In this document: positions 8,022 to 16,799 of the stretch, in pieces
Layout of the letters: each line of letters starts with the position of its first letter
Numbering within the stretch: position 1 is the stretch's first letter
Source of the DNA: Proluteimonas flavola
Lineage (GTDB): Bacteria; Pseudomonadota; Gammaproteobacteria; Xanthomonadales; Xanthomonadaceae
Assembly (NCBI RefSeq): GCF_021191705.1
Contig: NZ_JAIWPU010000028.1
Span: 31,201 to 95,200, forward strand
Direction: 5' to 3'
Length of the DNA: 64,000 nt
Notes under the pieces: model-generated
Told to the model about the DNA's origin: nothing
The model's input: only the letters and a program-made list of their open reading frames with translations
The model's database searches: none
Translations under genes and position numbers: made by a program

Positions 8022-8721
8022 GGGCGGCCATCAAGGTCTCGATATCCGCGGCATCGAGCGCACGCCATTCGCCTTCCGGCAGATCATCGAGCGCGAGTCC
8101 GCCGACGCGGCTGCGATGCAGCGCGACGACGTGGTTGCCGACCGCGGCGAACATGCGGCGCACCTGGTGATAGCGGCCTTCGGTGATCGTCAGTCGCGCC
8201 TGCGTCGGCGAGAGGACTTCGAGCACCGCAGGCTTGAGCGGTGTGGTCTCCGACTCCAGCAGCATCGCGCCGCTCGCGAACAGCACGGCTTCGTTGCCAC
8301 GCAACGATTCGGCGAGCGTGGCCTCGTAGACCTTCGGCAACGCAGCCTTCGGCGAGATGATCCGGTGCAGCAACTGGCCGTCGTCGGTGAACAGCAACAG
8401 GCCGCTGGTGTCGCGATCGAGCCGGCCGACCGTCGACAGCACCGGCGACCGCAGGCGGAAACGCGGCGGCAGCAGGTCGTAGACCAGGCGTCCGGTGTCT
8501 TTCGTCGAACAGGTGTAGCCGGGCGGCTTGTGCAGCAACAGGGTCAGACCCAGCGGCGGATCCAGCGGTTCGCCGTCGACGCGCACGTCGTCGTGGCCGA
8601 CCTGGTCGTCGGCGTACAGCACCTCGCCGGCCGCATCGGTGACCCGGCCTTCGCGGAACATCCACGCGACCTGCTTGCGGCTGCCGTAGCCGAGATTGGC
8701 GAGCAGTCTGACCAGCTTCAC
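8014..8721 (-). CDS. rsuA: 16S rRNA pseudouridine synthase of the RsuA family
   Basis: This 235-residue enzyme isomerises a uridine in 16S rRNA (U516 in E. coli). An N-terminal S4 RNA-binding domain (LVRLLANLGYGSRKQVAWM) is followed by the RsuA/RluB catalytic domain. The catalytic Asp is in VGRLDRDTSGLLL, and the family GRYHQVRRM motif is near residue 200. The start is GTG at 8721, which overlaps the rsmC stop as GTGA. RluE/RluB homologues are the alternative. The short length and lack of a C-terminal extension favour RsuA. Confidence 0.88.
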   Translation of the reverse strand: MKLVRLLANLGYGSRKQVAWMFREGRVTDAAGEVLYADDQVGHDDVRVDGEPLDPPLGLTLLLHKPPGYTCSTKDTGRLVYDLLPPRFRLRSPVLSTVGRLDRDTSGLLLFTDDGQLLHRIISPKAALPKVYEATLAESLRGNEAVLFASGAMLLESETTPLKPAVLEVLSPTQARLTITEGRYHQVRRMFAAVGNHVVALHRSRVGGLALDDLPEGEWRALDAADIETLMAAHG

Positions 8722-9788
8722 GCGCGGCGCCTCGCCGGTGTCGCGCGGGCACGCACCGCGTGGATCACCTTGAACGCGCCGCTGGAGGCGATCTCGTTGA
8801 CCTCGCTGAAACGCGAATCCAGCACTTCCTCGTAGGGCAGATGCCGGTTGGCGACCAGCCACAGCGCGCCGCCCGGCTTCAGCGCGGCCGCGGCGGCGCC
8901 GATGAACGCGCGCCCGATGTCGGGCCGGCCTTCGCGGCCGTGCGCATGGAACGGCGGATTGCTGACGATGAAATCGAAGCCCTGCGGTACGCCGGTGGTG
9001 ACGTCGTGCCAGTGGTAGGCGAGCGTCGCGCTCGCGCCGAGCGCGGCGAGGTTCTGGCGGGCCAGCGTCAGCGCGCGACCTTCGGCTTCGAAGACATCCA
9101 GCGCGGTGACGCCCTTGCAACGCTGCAAAAGCTCGGCCGAGAGATAGCCGTAGCCGGCGCCCAGATCGGCGCCGCGCCCGGCCAGCGTGGCCGGCAGGTG
9201 CGAGGCCAGCAGCGCGGACGCGGGATCGATGCGATCCCAGGCGAACACGCCGGGACGGCTGCGGAAGCGGCCGCCGAGCACGTCGCGCGGACGGTCCAGC
9301 GTGGCCCACGTCTCCACCAGCGCGGTGTCGACGGTGTCGCCGGCCTGCGCCCAGAACACGCGGCATTTGTGCTTCGACAGCGCGCCGATGTTGCCGGCGA
9401 GCCGGGCGAGATCGTCCTGCGCGGACTTCGCGCCCTCGTCGTTGGAGACGCTGGCCAGCACCCAGCCGCCCGGCGTCACCGCCTGCAGCGCGCGCGCCAG
9501 CACCGCGCGCGATTCGTCGCGCTGGCGCGGCGGCAACACGAGCACGAGCGGCTTGCGCGGCAGCGCGGCATCGCCATCGTCGCCGGGCAACACCTCGAGG
9601 CCGGCGCGCTGCAGGGCCACGTGCAGCGGCTTGAGGCTCTGTTCGCAGACCAGGCCCGGCCAGCGCCCGCCGGTGGTGGGTACGCCCGGACGCGCGCGCA
9701 GGAACAGCGCGCCATCGTCGGGCCAGGGGATCTGGCCGTGTTCGAGCGGCAGGAACAGGGCGTCGAGGGCGGGATCGGACTGCGACAA
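8718..9788 (-). CDS. rsmC: 16S rRNA (guanine1207-N2)-methyltransferase RsmC-like
   Basis: This 356-residue protein has two related Rossmann halves, as in RsmC. The N-terminal half is degenerate. The C-terminal half has the SAM-binding motif GADLGAGYGYLSAELL and the N2-guanine methyltransferase motif IVSNPPFH. It modifies G1207 of 16S rRNA in the small subunit. It forms an operon with rsuA (4-base overlap), so two 16S rRNA modification enzymes are coexpressed. Confidence 0.88.
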   Translation of the reverse strand: MSQSDPALDALFLPLEHGQIPWPDDGALFLRARPGVPTTGGRWPGLVCEQSLKPLHVALQRAGLEVLPGDDGDAALPRKPLVLVLPPRQRDESRAVLARALQAVTPGGWVLASVSNDEGAKSAQDDLARLAGNIGALSKHKCRVFWAQAGDTVDTALVETWATLDRPRDVLGGRFRSRPGVFAWDRIDPASALLASHLPATLAGRGADLGAGYGYLSAELLQRCKGVTALDVFEAEGRALTLARQNLAALGASATLAYHWHDVTTGVPQGFDFIVSNPPFHAHGREGRPDIGRAFIGAAAAALKPGGALWLVANRHLPYEEVLDSRFSEVNEIASSGAFKVIHAVRARATPARRRA

Positions 9789-9826
9789 GGCGGATACGCA
9801 CGCGGGGAGATCGGGACGCGGATTCT

Positions 9827-9851
9827 AACCGGCCGCCTGCCGCGGCCGGTT
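9827..9851. repeat. Perfect 25-base hairpin upstream of rsmC
   Basis: AACCGGCCGC (9827-9836) and GCGGCCGGTT (9842-9851) form ten perfect base pairs around a CTGCC loop. It lies in the 208-base divergent region between rsmC and the gene at 9997. There is no T-run on either side, so it is not an obvious terminator. Confidence 0.55.
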
Positions 9852-9996
9852 CAGGACCCGCAGTCTGGAGACCGCACTGCGCGCGTTTCGACCTGTACAC
9901 GAAGGGACGCGCAATCGAATCCCAACGCGATCTTGAGCATTTGCGAACATCCGCGCGCGCAGGCTGCCAGTCCTGTCCAGTGATCAGGAGATTCCG

Positions 9997-10260
9997 ATGC
10001 GCGCACTGTTCGTCGGCGGTGTCATCGACAACAACGAACTCGATCTCGACCTCGAGGGCAGCGAACCGCCTACCCACTATCCGCCGGAAACCGGCAGCGG
10101 TCAGTCGCGCTATCGGCTGCACGCGATCGGCCGCAGCGGCGATGACGTCGCGTATGCGATCTATGGCGCGCCGGATGTGCCGACGGAAGAAGTCCAGCGC
10201 GTCAGCGGCGAGCGCGAGTACGCGCGGCGCTTCGACGCCACCGAGACTGCAGTCGACTGA
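9997..10260 (+). CDS. Small acidic hypothetical protein
   Basis: The 87-residue protein MRALFVGGVIDNNELDLDLE is preceded by CAGGAG seven bases before the ATG. It is acidic and soluble-looking, with no membrane helix or signal peptide. It is rich in Asp/Glu and has a central HYPPETGSGQSRYRLHAIGR segment and a YAIYGAPDV beta-like stretch. I recognise no domain. It stands alone, converging on the membrane protein at 10264 with three bases between stop codons. Confidence 0.7.
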   Translation: MRALFVGGVIDNNELDLDLEGSEPPTHYPPETGSGQSRYRLHAIGRSGDDVAYAIYGAPDVPTEEVQRVSGEREYARRFDATETAVD

Positions 10261-10263
10261 GTC

Positions 10264-10689
10264 TCAAACGGCGCTCGGCGTGCGCGCTGCCAACGCCATG
10301 GCGCGACGCCATGGCAGGACAGAGACCGCCAGACAGGCCGCGGCGGCAAGCCCCCATTGCAGCGCCCTGTCGCCGACGGCCGATGCGATGGTCGTCGCCC
10401 ATACGCTGCCGTAGACGAACGCGCAGACCACCGCGCCGATCGCCATTGCAGCGACGAGTCCCCACACCAGCACCTGCTCACCGCGACTGCAGCTGGCCTC
10501 GCTGCTACGTGCGTGCGTCGCGGCGCGCGCAACGCCTGCTGCGAAATCAGAAGGTGGCGAAGACGACGGCAACGTGCGCAGCGCCTGCGCCAACAGCGCA
10601 TCGACCGGATCCCGCGGCGTGCCGCTCAGCGCGCGTTCCTGCACCTGCCAGCGGGCGTGGTCCGATTCGAAACCCGGTATCCGGTTCAT
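10264..10689 (-). CDS. Membrane protein paired with the ECF sigma factor, possible anti-sigma factor
   Basis: This 141-residue protein starts MNRIPGFESDHARWQ, overlapping the sigma-factor stop by ATGA. An N-terminal cytoplasmic part of about 70 residues precedes two hydrophobic helices (VLVWGLVAAMAIGAVVCAFV and LQWGLAAAACLAVSVL). A short cytosolic domain plus membrane helices directly downstream of an ECF sigma gene is typical of anti-sigma factors. I see no zinc HxxxCxxC motif, so this role is inference. Confidence 0.75.
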   Translation of the reverse strand: MNRIPGFESDHARWQVQERALSGTPRDPVDALLAQALRTLPSSSPPSDFAAGVARAATHARSSEASCSRGEQVLVWGLVAAMAIGAVVCAFVYGSVWATTIASAVGDRALQWGLAAAACLAVSVLPWRRAMALAARTPSAV

Positions 10690-11288
10690 GCGGCGAAGAC
10701 TCCCAAGCGGGGTTCCAGCAACCCGCGCAACAGCTTGCGGCTCCGGAACAGGTGACTCTTGATGGTGCCGTCGGCGAGCCCGGTGATGGCGGCGATCTCG
10801 CCGATCGGCAGTTCATCGAGGTGATAGAGCGTCAGCAGCGTGCGCTGCAGCGGCGGCAGGCGGTCGATCGCGGCATGCAGGCGCGCGGCCATCTCGTGGT
10901 CCGACGCCGCCTGTTCGAGATCGAAGCCATCGGCGACCCGTTCGGCCAGCGACAAGCCGTCGGCATCCTCGGGTACATCGGCCAGTGGAATGCGCCGGCG
11001 TTCGAGATGCCGCTTCGCCACCGAGTACGCGACCTGCGCGATCCACGACTTGAGTGCGCTGTCGCCCCGGTACTGGTGCAGCGCCCGGTGCACGCGCAGG
11101 AAGGTCTCCTGGCACAGCTCGCGGGTGTCTTCCGGGTGGCGGACCATGCGCTCGATCACGTGCCAGCACAGGCCCTGGTGCGTGCGCACCAGCCGCTCGA
11201 ACGCGCCCGGCACGCCTGACAGCACGTCGGCGACCAGGGCGTGGTCGGCGCGTCTCGCATCATCGGAGGTCGGTGCGTCAGGCGGCAT
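10686..11288 (-). CDS. ECF (sigma-70 group 4) RNA polymerase sigma factor
   Basis: This 200-residue protein has region 2 (FERLVRTHQGLCWHVIERMV, then ELCQETFLRVHRAL, then SALKSWIAQVAYSVAKRHL) and region 4 with a helix-turn-helix (LPIGEIAAITGLADGTIKSH). There is no region 1 or 3, as expected for ECF sigmas. The start at 11288 (MPPDAPTSDD) gives the usual length; the frame remains open upstream. It is coupled to the membrane protein at 10264 and is divergent from the gene at 11429. Confidence 0.93.
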   Translation of the reverse strand: MPPDAPTSDDARRADHALVADVLSGVPGAFERLVRTHQGLCWHVIERMVRHPEDTRELCQETFLRVHRALHQYRGDSALKSWIAQVAYSVAKRHLERRRIPLADVPEDADGLSLAERVADGFDLEQAASDHEMAARLHAAIDRLPPLQRTLLTLYHLDELPIGEIAAITGLADGTIKSHLFRSRKLLRGLLEPRLGVFAA

Positions 11289-11318
11289 TGCAGACAGGGA
11301 TACGCCGGGCGGGCCGGT

Positions 11319-11365
11319 GGTTGCAAGACAACCGGAGACACGGACAGGCGACGCCAGCTGCAACC
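11319..11365. promoter_or_regulatory. Inverted GGTTGCA motifs in the sigma-factor divergent region
   Basis: GGTTGCA occurs on the plus strand at 11319-11325 and on the minus strand at 11365-11359. Each points toward one of the two divergent genes. On the minus side TCCGTGTC follows about 16 bases later. ECF sigmas often autoregulate from -35 GGAAC-like and -10 CGT-containing boxes, so this is a candidate autoregulated promoter pair. The evidence is pattern only. Confidence 0.25.
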
Positions 11366-11428
11366 GCCTGCGCGGTCGCCGCATCCCAGTCTTCGAACCC
11401 CACACCTCCATCCAACGGAACCCGCCCC

Positions 11429-11755
11429 ATGGACTTCGCCATCCTGATCCCGGTCACCCTGTTCGTCTGCGTCCATCTCTCCATCAAGGCCGTCGTCGAT
11501 GCGCGTACGCGCCGGCAGATGGTCGCCGCCAACGGCTCGGAGGACATGCTCCGCTCGATCCTCGAAGGCGAGGAAACCCGGCGGCGCCAGGCCTCGCTGC
11601 GCTGGGGCACGATCCTCGTCGCGCTGGCGCTGGGCTTCGCCGGCATCGAGGCCTTCGGCTGGACCAAGCCGACCCCGGGCGTGTTCGCGCTGCTGCTGGG
11701 CGCCACCGGCATCGGCAATCTGGTCGCCTACGTGCTGGCGCGCCGCCTCGGTTGA
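11429..11755 (+). CDS. Small membrane protein, DUF6249-like
   Basis: This 108-residue protein has an N-terminal helix (DFAILIPVTLFVCVHLSIK), a charged middle (VVDARTRRQMVAANGSEDML, then EGEETRRRQASLRWG) and two more helices (TILVALALGFAGIEAFGW and GVFALLLGATGIGNLVAYVL). I recall the same pattern from the DUF6249 family next to ECF sigma genes. Its position divergent from the ECF sigma gene suggests it belongs to that regulon. The function is unknown. Confidence 0.75.
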   Translation: MDFAILIPVTLFVCVHLSIKAVVDARTRRQMVAANGSEDMLRSILEGEETRRRQASLRWGTILVALALGFAGIEAFGWTKPTPGVFALLLGATGIGNLVAYVLARRLG

Positions 11756-11800
11756 CCCCCATCCGGCCGCGCCCCGCGGCCGCATTCCTGGAAATCCGCC

Positions 11801-12769
11801 ATGCCCCGATACGCCTCCCGCGGTCGCGCCACGCCGCGCGCCCGCCCTGCACGATGCCTCGCGCTGGCCGCGCTGGCGCTGCTCGCCCCCTGCGCTGCCC
11901 AGGCAGCGCCGCCGCCCGGCGCCTGCGCGCTGGCGCAGGCCCCGCCCGGCCGCGCACTGGTCGATGTGCCCTTCGATGTCGTCGACGGCCGCATCTACGT
12001 GACGGCACGGGTGAACGACGCGGGGCCGTTCCGCTTCGCCGTCGACACCGGCGCCAGCGGCGTTGCCCGCGCCGATGCACGCCTGATCGAGGCCCTGGGC
12101 CTCGCGCGCGCGGGCAGCGTCGCCAATTCCGATGGCGTGCACACTGCGCAGGCCGACACGACCCGGCTGCGCGTCCTGGCGCTGGACGGCCTGCAGCGCC
12201 AGGACGTGGTCGCAATCACCCGCGACTACAACGCGCGCCAGTCGGAGGATGCGGCATTCGACGGCATCCTCGCGCGCGAATTCTTCGCCGACGGCCTGCT
12301 GGCGATCGACTTCCCGACGCGGCGCCTGAGCTTCCGGCGCGACGTCGCGCTGTCGTCCGCGCAGCCGGACACGCTGGCCTATGCGCGTCCGTTCCGCATC
12401 CCGGTGTCGATCGGCCCGATCGCTGCCGAGGCGCAACTCGACACCGGTGCGAACGTGAGTTTCGTGATGCCTGCCGCCCTGCACGCACGCGTCGCCGATG
12501 CACCGGTAACGGCGGACGGCCGGCTGACGCTGACGCACGGCGAAGTCGATGGCGCCCGCGCGCGCGTGGCCGGGCCGTTCCGGGTCGGCGGACTGTCGCT
12601 GGACGATGTCGAGGTCCGGGTGTCCTCAAGCTATCCCGAACTGGTCGTCGGCGCCCACGCGCTGCAGGACGCCGTCGTGCTGATCGACCAGCGCGCGCAG
12701 CGCGTGGCGATCTGCGATGGGGCATCGCCAGCCGAGGCAACCGGCGGCCGCCAGCACGACGGATCGTGA
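11801..12769 (+). CDS. Secreted two-lobed retropepsin-like aspartyl protease
   Basis: This 322-residue protein has an N-terminal signal peptide (CLALAALALLAPCAAQA). Two aspartyl-protease motifs are visible, FAVDTGASG (about residue 80) and AQLDTGANVSF (about residue 215). Each is followed by an extended beta-rich lobe, with IDFPTRRLSF and LIDQRAQRVAI closing segments. Two DTG motifs in one chain could make an intramolecular active site, as in pepsins, rather than the homodimer of retropepsins. The likely location is the periplasm. The substrate is unknown. Confidence 0.82.
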   Translation: MPRYASRGRATPRARPARCLALAALALLAPCAAQAAPPPGACALAQAPPGRALVDVPFDVVDGRIYVTARVNDAGPFRFAVDTGASGVARADARLIEALGLARAGSVANSDGVHTAQADTTRLRVLALDGLQRQDVVAITRDYNARQSEDAAFDGILAREFFADGLLAIDFPTRRLSFRRDVALSSAQPDTLAYARPFRIPVSIGPIAAEAQLDTGANVSFVMPAALHARVADAPVTADGRLTLTHGEVDGARARVAGPFRVGGLSLDDVEVRVSSSYPELVVGAHALQDAVVLIDQRAQRVAICDGASPAEATGGRQHDGS

Positions 12770-12783
12770 CGGTCGGCGGCGGG

Positions 12784-15312
12784 TCAGTTCTGCAACGCCC
12801 GCAACGTCACCGACGGCGGCGCGTCGAGCACCTTGCGCGTTGCCCACAGTCCGGCCAGCAGCGTCATCAGCGTGCCGATGCCGCCACCCGCCGCGGCCAA
12901 CATCCAGTTCGGCGTCCACGGCAGATCGAAGACCTGCACCGCGACCACGCCGGCCAGTACCGACGCCGCGATCGCGGCCACCAGTCCCGCCAGCAGCCCG
13001 ATCGCCGCGAACTCCGACGCCTGCGCCAGCCGCAGCTGCGCCCGCTTGCCGCCGAGCACGCGCATCACCCCGCCTTCGAGCAGGCGCTCGTCCTGGCTGG
13101 CGCTGACTGCCGCCAGCAGCACCAGCACGCCTGCGGCGAGCGAGAACCAGAACACCACCTGCACCACCGTCGACACCTGGTCGGCGGTGCTGCGCACCTG
13201 GGTCAGCACCGCGTCGATGTCGACCACCGACAGGTTCGGGAACTGCTGCACCAGATCGGCGGTGAAGCGTGGCGTGTCGGGCGGTACCCGGACCGCGGTG
13301 ATGTGGCTGGCCGGATAGCCATCGAGCGCGCCGGGCGAGGCGACGACGAAGAAGTTCGGCCGGAAGCTTTCCCATTCGATGCTGCGCAAGCTGGTGATCG
13401 GCGCTTCGAAACGCTGGCCGGCGATGTCGAAGACGATGCGGTCGCCGAGCTGCCAGCCGAGATCCTTGGCGAAGCCTTCCTCGACCGAGATCTCCGGCGT
13501 CGCCGGCGCGGACTCGCCCCAGAAGATACCGGCCGTCACGCGATTGTCGTCGCGCAGGTCGCGCTGCATCGAGAGGTTGAACTCGCGCTCGGCACGGCGC
13601 TGCGCCTGCCGGTCCTGCGCCTCGTCGCCGCTGCGGCCGGCGTAGTCCTCGCCGCGCACGGGTTCGCCGTTCCGCTCGACCAGACGCGCGCGGATCATCG
13701 GAAACAGCACCGGCGCATCGACGCCCTGATCGGCGATGAAGGCGCGCACCGGATCGAGCTGGTCGGGCTGTACGTTGATGATGAAGCGGTTCGGTGCGTC
13801 CTGGCCGATGGCGAGCTGCCAGCGGTCGAGCAGATCGGTGCGCACGAAGGTCAGCAGCAGCAACGCCATCAGGCCGAGCCCGAGCGCGGTGACCTGGGCG
13901 ACGCTGGTGCCCGCGCGCCGGCTCACATTGGCCAGGCCGTAACGCAGGCTGCCGTGCAGCCGCGACCGCAGCGCGCGCACCAGCAGGATCAGGCCCCAGG
14001 CCAGCAGCGCGAGTACCGCGAACGTCGCGGCGATACCCGCGAGCATCGCGCCCCCCAGCGTCGCCGAACCGGCCTTCCACCACAGCAGTGCGGCGAGGCC
14101 GACGAAACCGGCGCCGCCCACCAGCCAGGCGCTCGGCTCGAAACCACCGAGGTCGCGCCGCAGCACGCGCAGGGCCGGTACGCGACGCAGCGCGAGCACC
14201 GGCGGCGCGCCGAAAGCCATCAGCACGACGAGGCCGACGCCGTAGCCCTGCAGCGCCGGCATCAGCCCGGCGGACGGGATCGACAGGCCCAGCAACGATT
14301 CCAGCCAGCGGCCGATGCCCCACTGCAGGCCGAAGGCGATGGCCACGCCCAGGGTGCAGGCGATCACGCCGAGCAGCAGCAGTTCGCCGACATGGATGCC
14401 GACCAGCGTGCGCTGCTGCGCGCCCATGCAGCGCATGACCGCGACGGATGTGAGATGCCGCGCCGAATGCTGGCGCGCCGCCATCGCGACGGCAACCGCG
14501 GCGAGGATCACCGACACCAGCGCGGCGAGGCCGAGGAAGCGGCCGGCGCGGTCGAGCGAGGAACGCACTTCCGGGCGCGCATCGCCGATGGTTTCCACCC
14601 GCTGGCCGCGGCCGATGTTCGCGCGTGCGGCCGTGACAAACCCGTCGACGGCATTCGCGTCGCCGGCGATCACCAGGCGATAGCGGATGCGGCTGCCCGG
14701 CTGGATCAGGCCGGTGGCCTCGAGATCGGACAGGTGCAGGAAGACCTTCGGCGCGACATTGAAGTAATCGATCGACGCATCCGGTTCCTGCAGCACCAGC
14801 GCGGTCAGGCGGAAGCTGCGGTCGCCGAGGAACACGGTGTCGCCGACCGCCGCGCCCAGCGTGTCGGCGCCGGCGCGGCTCATCCACGCAGTGCCGGATT
14901 CGGGTACGGCCTCGGCATCGCGTTCGACGCCGTCGGCGCCGGCGATGCGGAAGCTGCCGCGCAGCGGGAAGCCGTCGCCGAGCGCGCGCACGTCGCCCAG
15001 TTGCAGGGTCGCGGCATCGCCCGCGCCGACGCGGATCATACTGTCGAGTTCGATCGTATCGACCGATTCGAGACCCGGCGCATTGGACGCATCGCGGATC
15101 GCGCCTGCGATCGGCGCATCACCGCCCACCACCGCGTCGCCGCCGAGCAGGCGGTTGGCCTCGATCGCCAGCGCGCGTTCGGCGCGATCGGTGACGAAGC
15201 CGACCGCGGTCACCGCGACCACGGCCAGCACCAGCGCCGCGAACAGGATGCGGATGTCGCCGGCGGCAAAATCGCGGCGCAGTTGGCGCCACGCGAGCGC
15301 GGCGGTCCTCAT
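12784..15312 (-). CDS. ABC transporter permease, FtsX/LolCE type (YbbP-like)
   Basis: This 842-residue protein has an N-terminal helix (IRILFAALVLAVVAVTAVGF), a large periplasmic MacB-type domain and a block of helices around residues 260-500. A second periplasmic domain and three terminal helices follow, giving two FtsX repeats in one chain. This matches YbbP-type permeases paired with a LolD/YbbA-like ATPase and a TesA esterase. The role is probably movement of lipids or lipoproteins from the inner membrane; this is inference. Its ATG overlaps the stop of the ATPase gene (ATGA). Confidence 0.9.
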   Translation of the reverse strand: MRTAALAWRQLRRDFAAGDIRILFAALVLAVVAVTAVGFVTDRAERALAIEANRLLGGDAVVGGDAPIAGAIRDASNAPGLESVDTIELDSMIRVGAGDAATLQLGDVRALGDGFPLRGSFRIAGADGVERDAEAVPESGTAWMSRAGADTLGAAVGDTVFLGDRSFRLTALVLQEPDASIDYFNVAPKVFLHLSDLEATGLIQPGSRIRYRLVIAGDANAVDGFVTAARANIGRGQRVETIGDARPEVRSSLDRAGRFLGLAALVSVILAAVAVAMAARQHSARHLTSVAVMRCMGAQQRTLVGIHVGELLLLGVIACTLGVAIAFGLQWGIGRWLESLLGLSIPSAGLMPALQGYGVGLVVLMAFGAPPVLALRRVPALRVLRRDLGGFEPSAWLVGGAGFVGLAALLWWKAGSATLGGAMLAGIAATFAVLALLAWGLILLVRALRSRLHGSLRYGLANVSRRAGTSVAQVTALGLGLMALLLLTFVRTDLLDRWQLAIGQDAPNRFIINVQPDQLDPVRAFIADQGVDAPVLFPMIRARLVERNGEPVRGEDYAGRSGDEAQDRQAQRRAEREFNLSMQRDLRDDNRVTAGIFWGESAPATPEISVEEGFAKDLGWQLGDRIVFDIAGQRFEAPITSLRSIEWESFRPNFFVVASPGALDGYPASHITAVRVPPDTPRFTADLVQQFPNLSVVDIDAVLTQVRSTADQVSTVVQVVFWFSLAAGVLVLLAAVSASQDERLLEGGVMRVLGGKRAQLRLAQASEFAAIGLLAGLVAAIAASVLAGVVAVQVFDLPWTPNWMLAAAGGGIGTLMTLLAGLWATRKVLDAPPSVTLRALQN

Positions 15313-16037
15313 GCGGTCATCGCCTCGTCGGCGACCAGCCGGCCGCTGTCGATGCGCAGGCGACGCTTGCAGCGCTGCGCCAGATGATCGTCGTGGGTGA
15401 CCAGCACCAGGGTGGTGCCGGCGTCGGCATTGAGCGCGAACAGCAGTTCGATGATCGACTGGCCGGTCGCGGTGTCGAGGTTGCCGGTGGGCTCGTCGGC
15501 GAACAACAGCGACGGCCGGGTCACGAACGCGCGCGCCAGTGCCACGCGCTGCTGCTCGCCGCCCGAAAGCTGGCGCGGGTAATGGCCCAGACGCTCGCCC
15601 AGGCCCACGCGCGCGAGCACCTCGCGCGCCGGCCCGTCGACCTCGCGGTCGCCGCGCAGTTCCAGCGGCAGCATCACGTTCTCCAGCGCGGTCAGCGACG
15701 GCAGCAGTTGGAAGCTCTGGAACACGAAGCCGACCTTCTCGCCGCGCACCTTCGCGCGGCCGTCCTCGTCGAGCGTCGAGATCGGCGCGCCGTCGAGCAC
15801 CACGCTGCCGGTGCTCGGCGTATCCAGACCGGCGAGCAGCGACAGCAGCGTGCTCTTGCCCGAACCCGATGCGCCGACGATCGCGACAGTATCGCCATGG
15901 CCGACGCGGAACGCCACGTCCTGCAGGATCGTCAGATCGCCCGACGGCAACGCGACCCGCTTGCCCAGCCCGGCGACAGCGAGGGCATGGCCGGCCGCGC
16001 GCGCGGTTTCATCTTGCATGGGGGTGCCGTCGTGCAT
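15309..16037 (-). CDS. ABC transporter ATP-binding protein, LolD/YbbA type
   Basis: This 242-residue ATPase has Walker A VGASGSGKST, Q-loop FQSFQLLPSL, signature LSGGEQQRVALARA, Walker B LLFADEPTGNLD and H-loop LVTHD. It belongs to the MacB/LolD group. The ATG at 16037 (MHDGTP) or an in-frame ATG six codons later are both possible starts. It is coupled to the large permease and divergent from tesA across 78 bases, which is the conserved ybbA-ybbP/tesA arrangement of proteobacteria. Confidence 0.93.
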   Translation of the reverse strand: MHDGTPMQDETARAAGHALAVAGLGKRVALPSGDLTILQDVAFRVGHGDTVAIVGASGSGKSTLLSLLAGLDTPSTGSVVLDGAPISTLDEDGRAKVRGEKVGFVFQSFQLLPSLTALENVMLPLELRGDREVDGPAREVLARVGLGERLGHYPRQLSGGEQQRVALARAFVTRPSLLFADEPTGNLDTATGQSIIELLFALNADAGTTLVLVTHDDHLAQRCKRRLRIDSGRLVADEAMTA

Positions 16038-16115
16038 AGATATCCTTTCGATGTTTCGAACCAGCCGCGCACGTCGCCAAGCAGCGGCGTCGCCGGACCG
16101 ACCGGAGATGTGGGA

Positions 16116-16799
16116 ATGACTGAGGGAACTGCGGCCGCGCGCCGCCGGATGCAAGCGCGGTGTGCGCGCTGGATGTTGGCGTGCCTGCTGGCCCTGCCTG
16201 TTCTAGCACAGGCGCAGGCGGCGTCGCCCGCAGTCGCGGCCGGCGGCGATGCGAGGACCATCCTGGTCATGGGTGATTCACTCTCCGCGGGCTACGGCAT
16301 GGCCGCCGGCGAAGGCTGGGTCTCGCTGCTGCAGCAGCGCCTGCAGCGCGATGCGCCGGGTTGGCGCGTGGTCAATGCGAGCATCTCGGGCGAGACCAGT
16401 GCGGGCGGCGCATCGCGGATCTCCGAGGCGGTGGTCCGCGAGCAGCCCGGCATCGTGATCATCGCGCTCGGTGCCAACGACGGCCTGCGCGGCCTGCCGC
16501 TGGCCGATGCGCGCCGCAACCTCGCGCGGATGATCGGCGCATCCCAGCACGTCGGCGCACGGGTGCTGCTGGTCGGCATGCGCATGCCGCCGAATCTGGG
16601 CGTCGACTACACGCGCGGCTTCGAGGACAACTACCGTCTGCTGGCGAAGACCTTCGACACCGCCCTGCTGCCGTTCCTGCTCGAGCCGATCGCCACCGAC
16701 CGCGCGAATTTCCAGGACGACAACCTGCACCCGACAGCTGCGGTGCAGGCGCAACTGCTCGACCATGTGTGGCCCGCCCTGCAGCCGCTGCTCGACTGA
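16116..16799 (+). CDS. tesA: Periplasmic SGNH esterase / multifunctional acyl-CoA thioesterase I
   Basis: This 227-residue protein has a signal peptide (RWMLACLLALPVLAQAQA). The SGNH blocks are GDSLSAGYG (nucleophile Ser), a Gly in ASISGET, GANDGLRG (Asn) and DNLHPT (Asp, His). TesA hydrolyses acyl-CoA, lysophospholipid and aryl esters in the periplasm. The ATG at 16116 follows GGGA; an in-frame ATG at 16149 sits closer to the signal peptide and could be the true start. It is divergent from the ABC pair. Confidence 0.92.
   Translation: MTEGTAAARRRMQARCARWMLACLLALPVLAQAQAASPAVAAGGDARTILVMGDSLSAGYGMAAGEGWVSLLQQRLQRDAPGWRVVNASISGETSAGGASRISEAVVREQPGIVIIALGANDGLRGLPLADARRNLARMIGASQHVGARVLLVGMRMPPNLGVDYTRGFEDNYRLLAKTFDTALLPFLLEPIATDRANFQDDNLHPTAAVQAQLLDHVWPALQPLLD

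Noticed and set aside
10840..15387. Open plus-strand frame of more than 1500 codons
   Set aside because: It is antisense to the sigma factor and ABC permease genes, has shadow composition (Arg/His/Ala-rich) and no domains. High G+C keeps such frames open.
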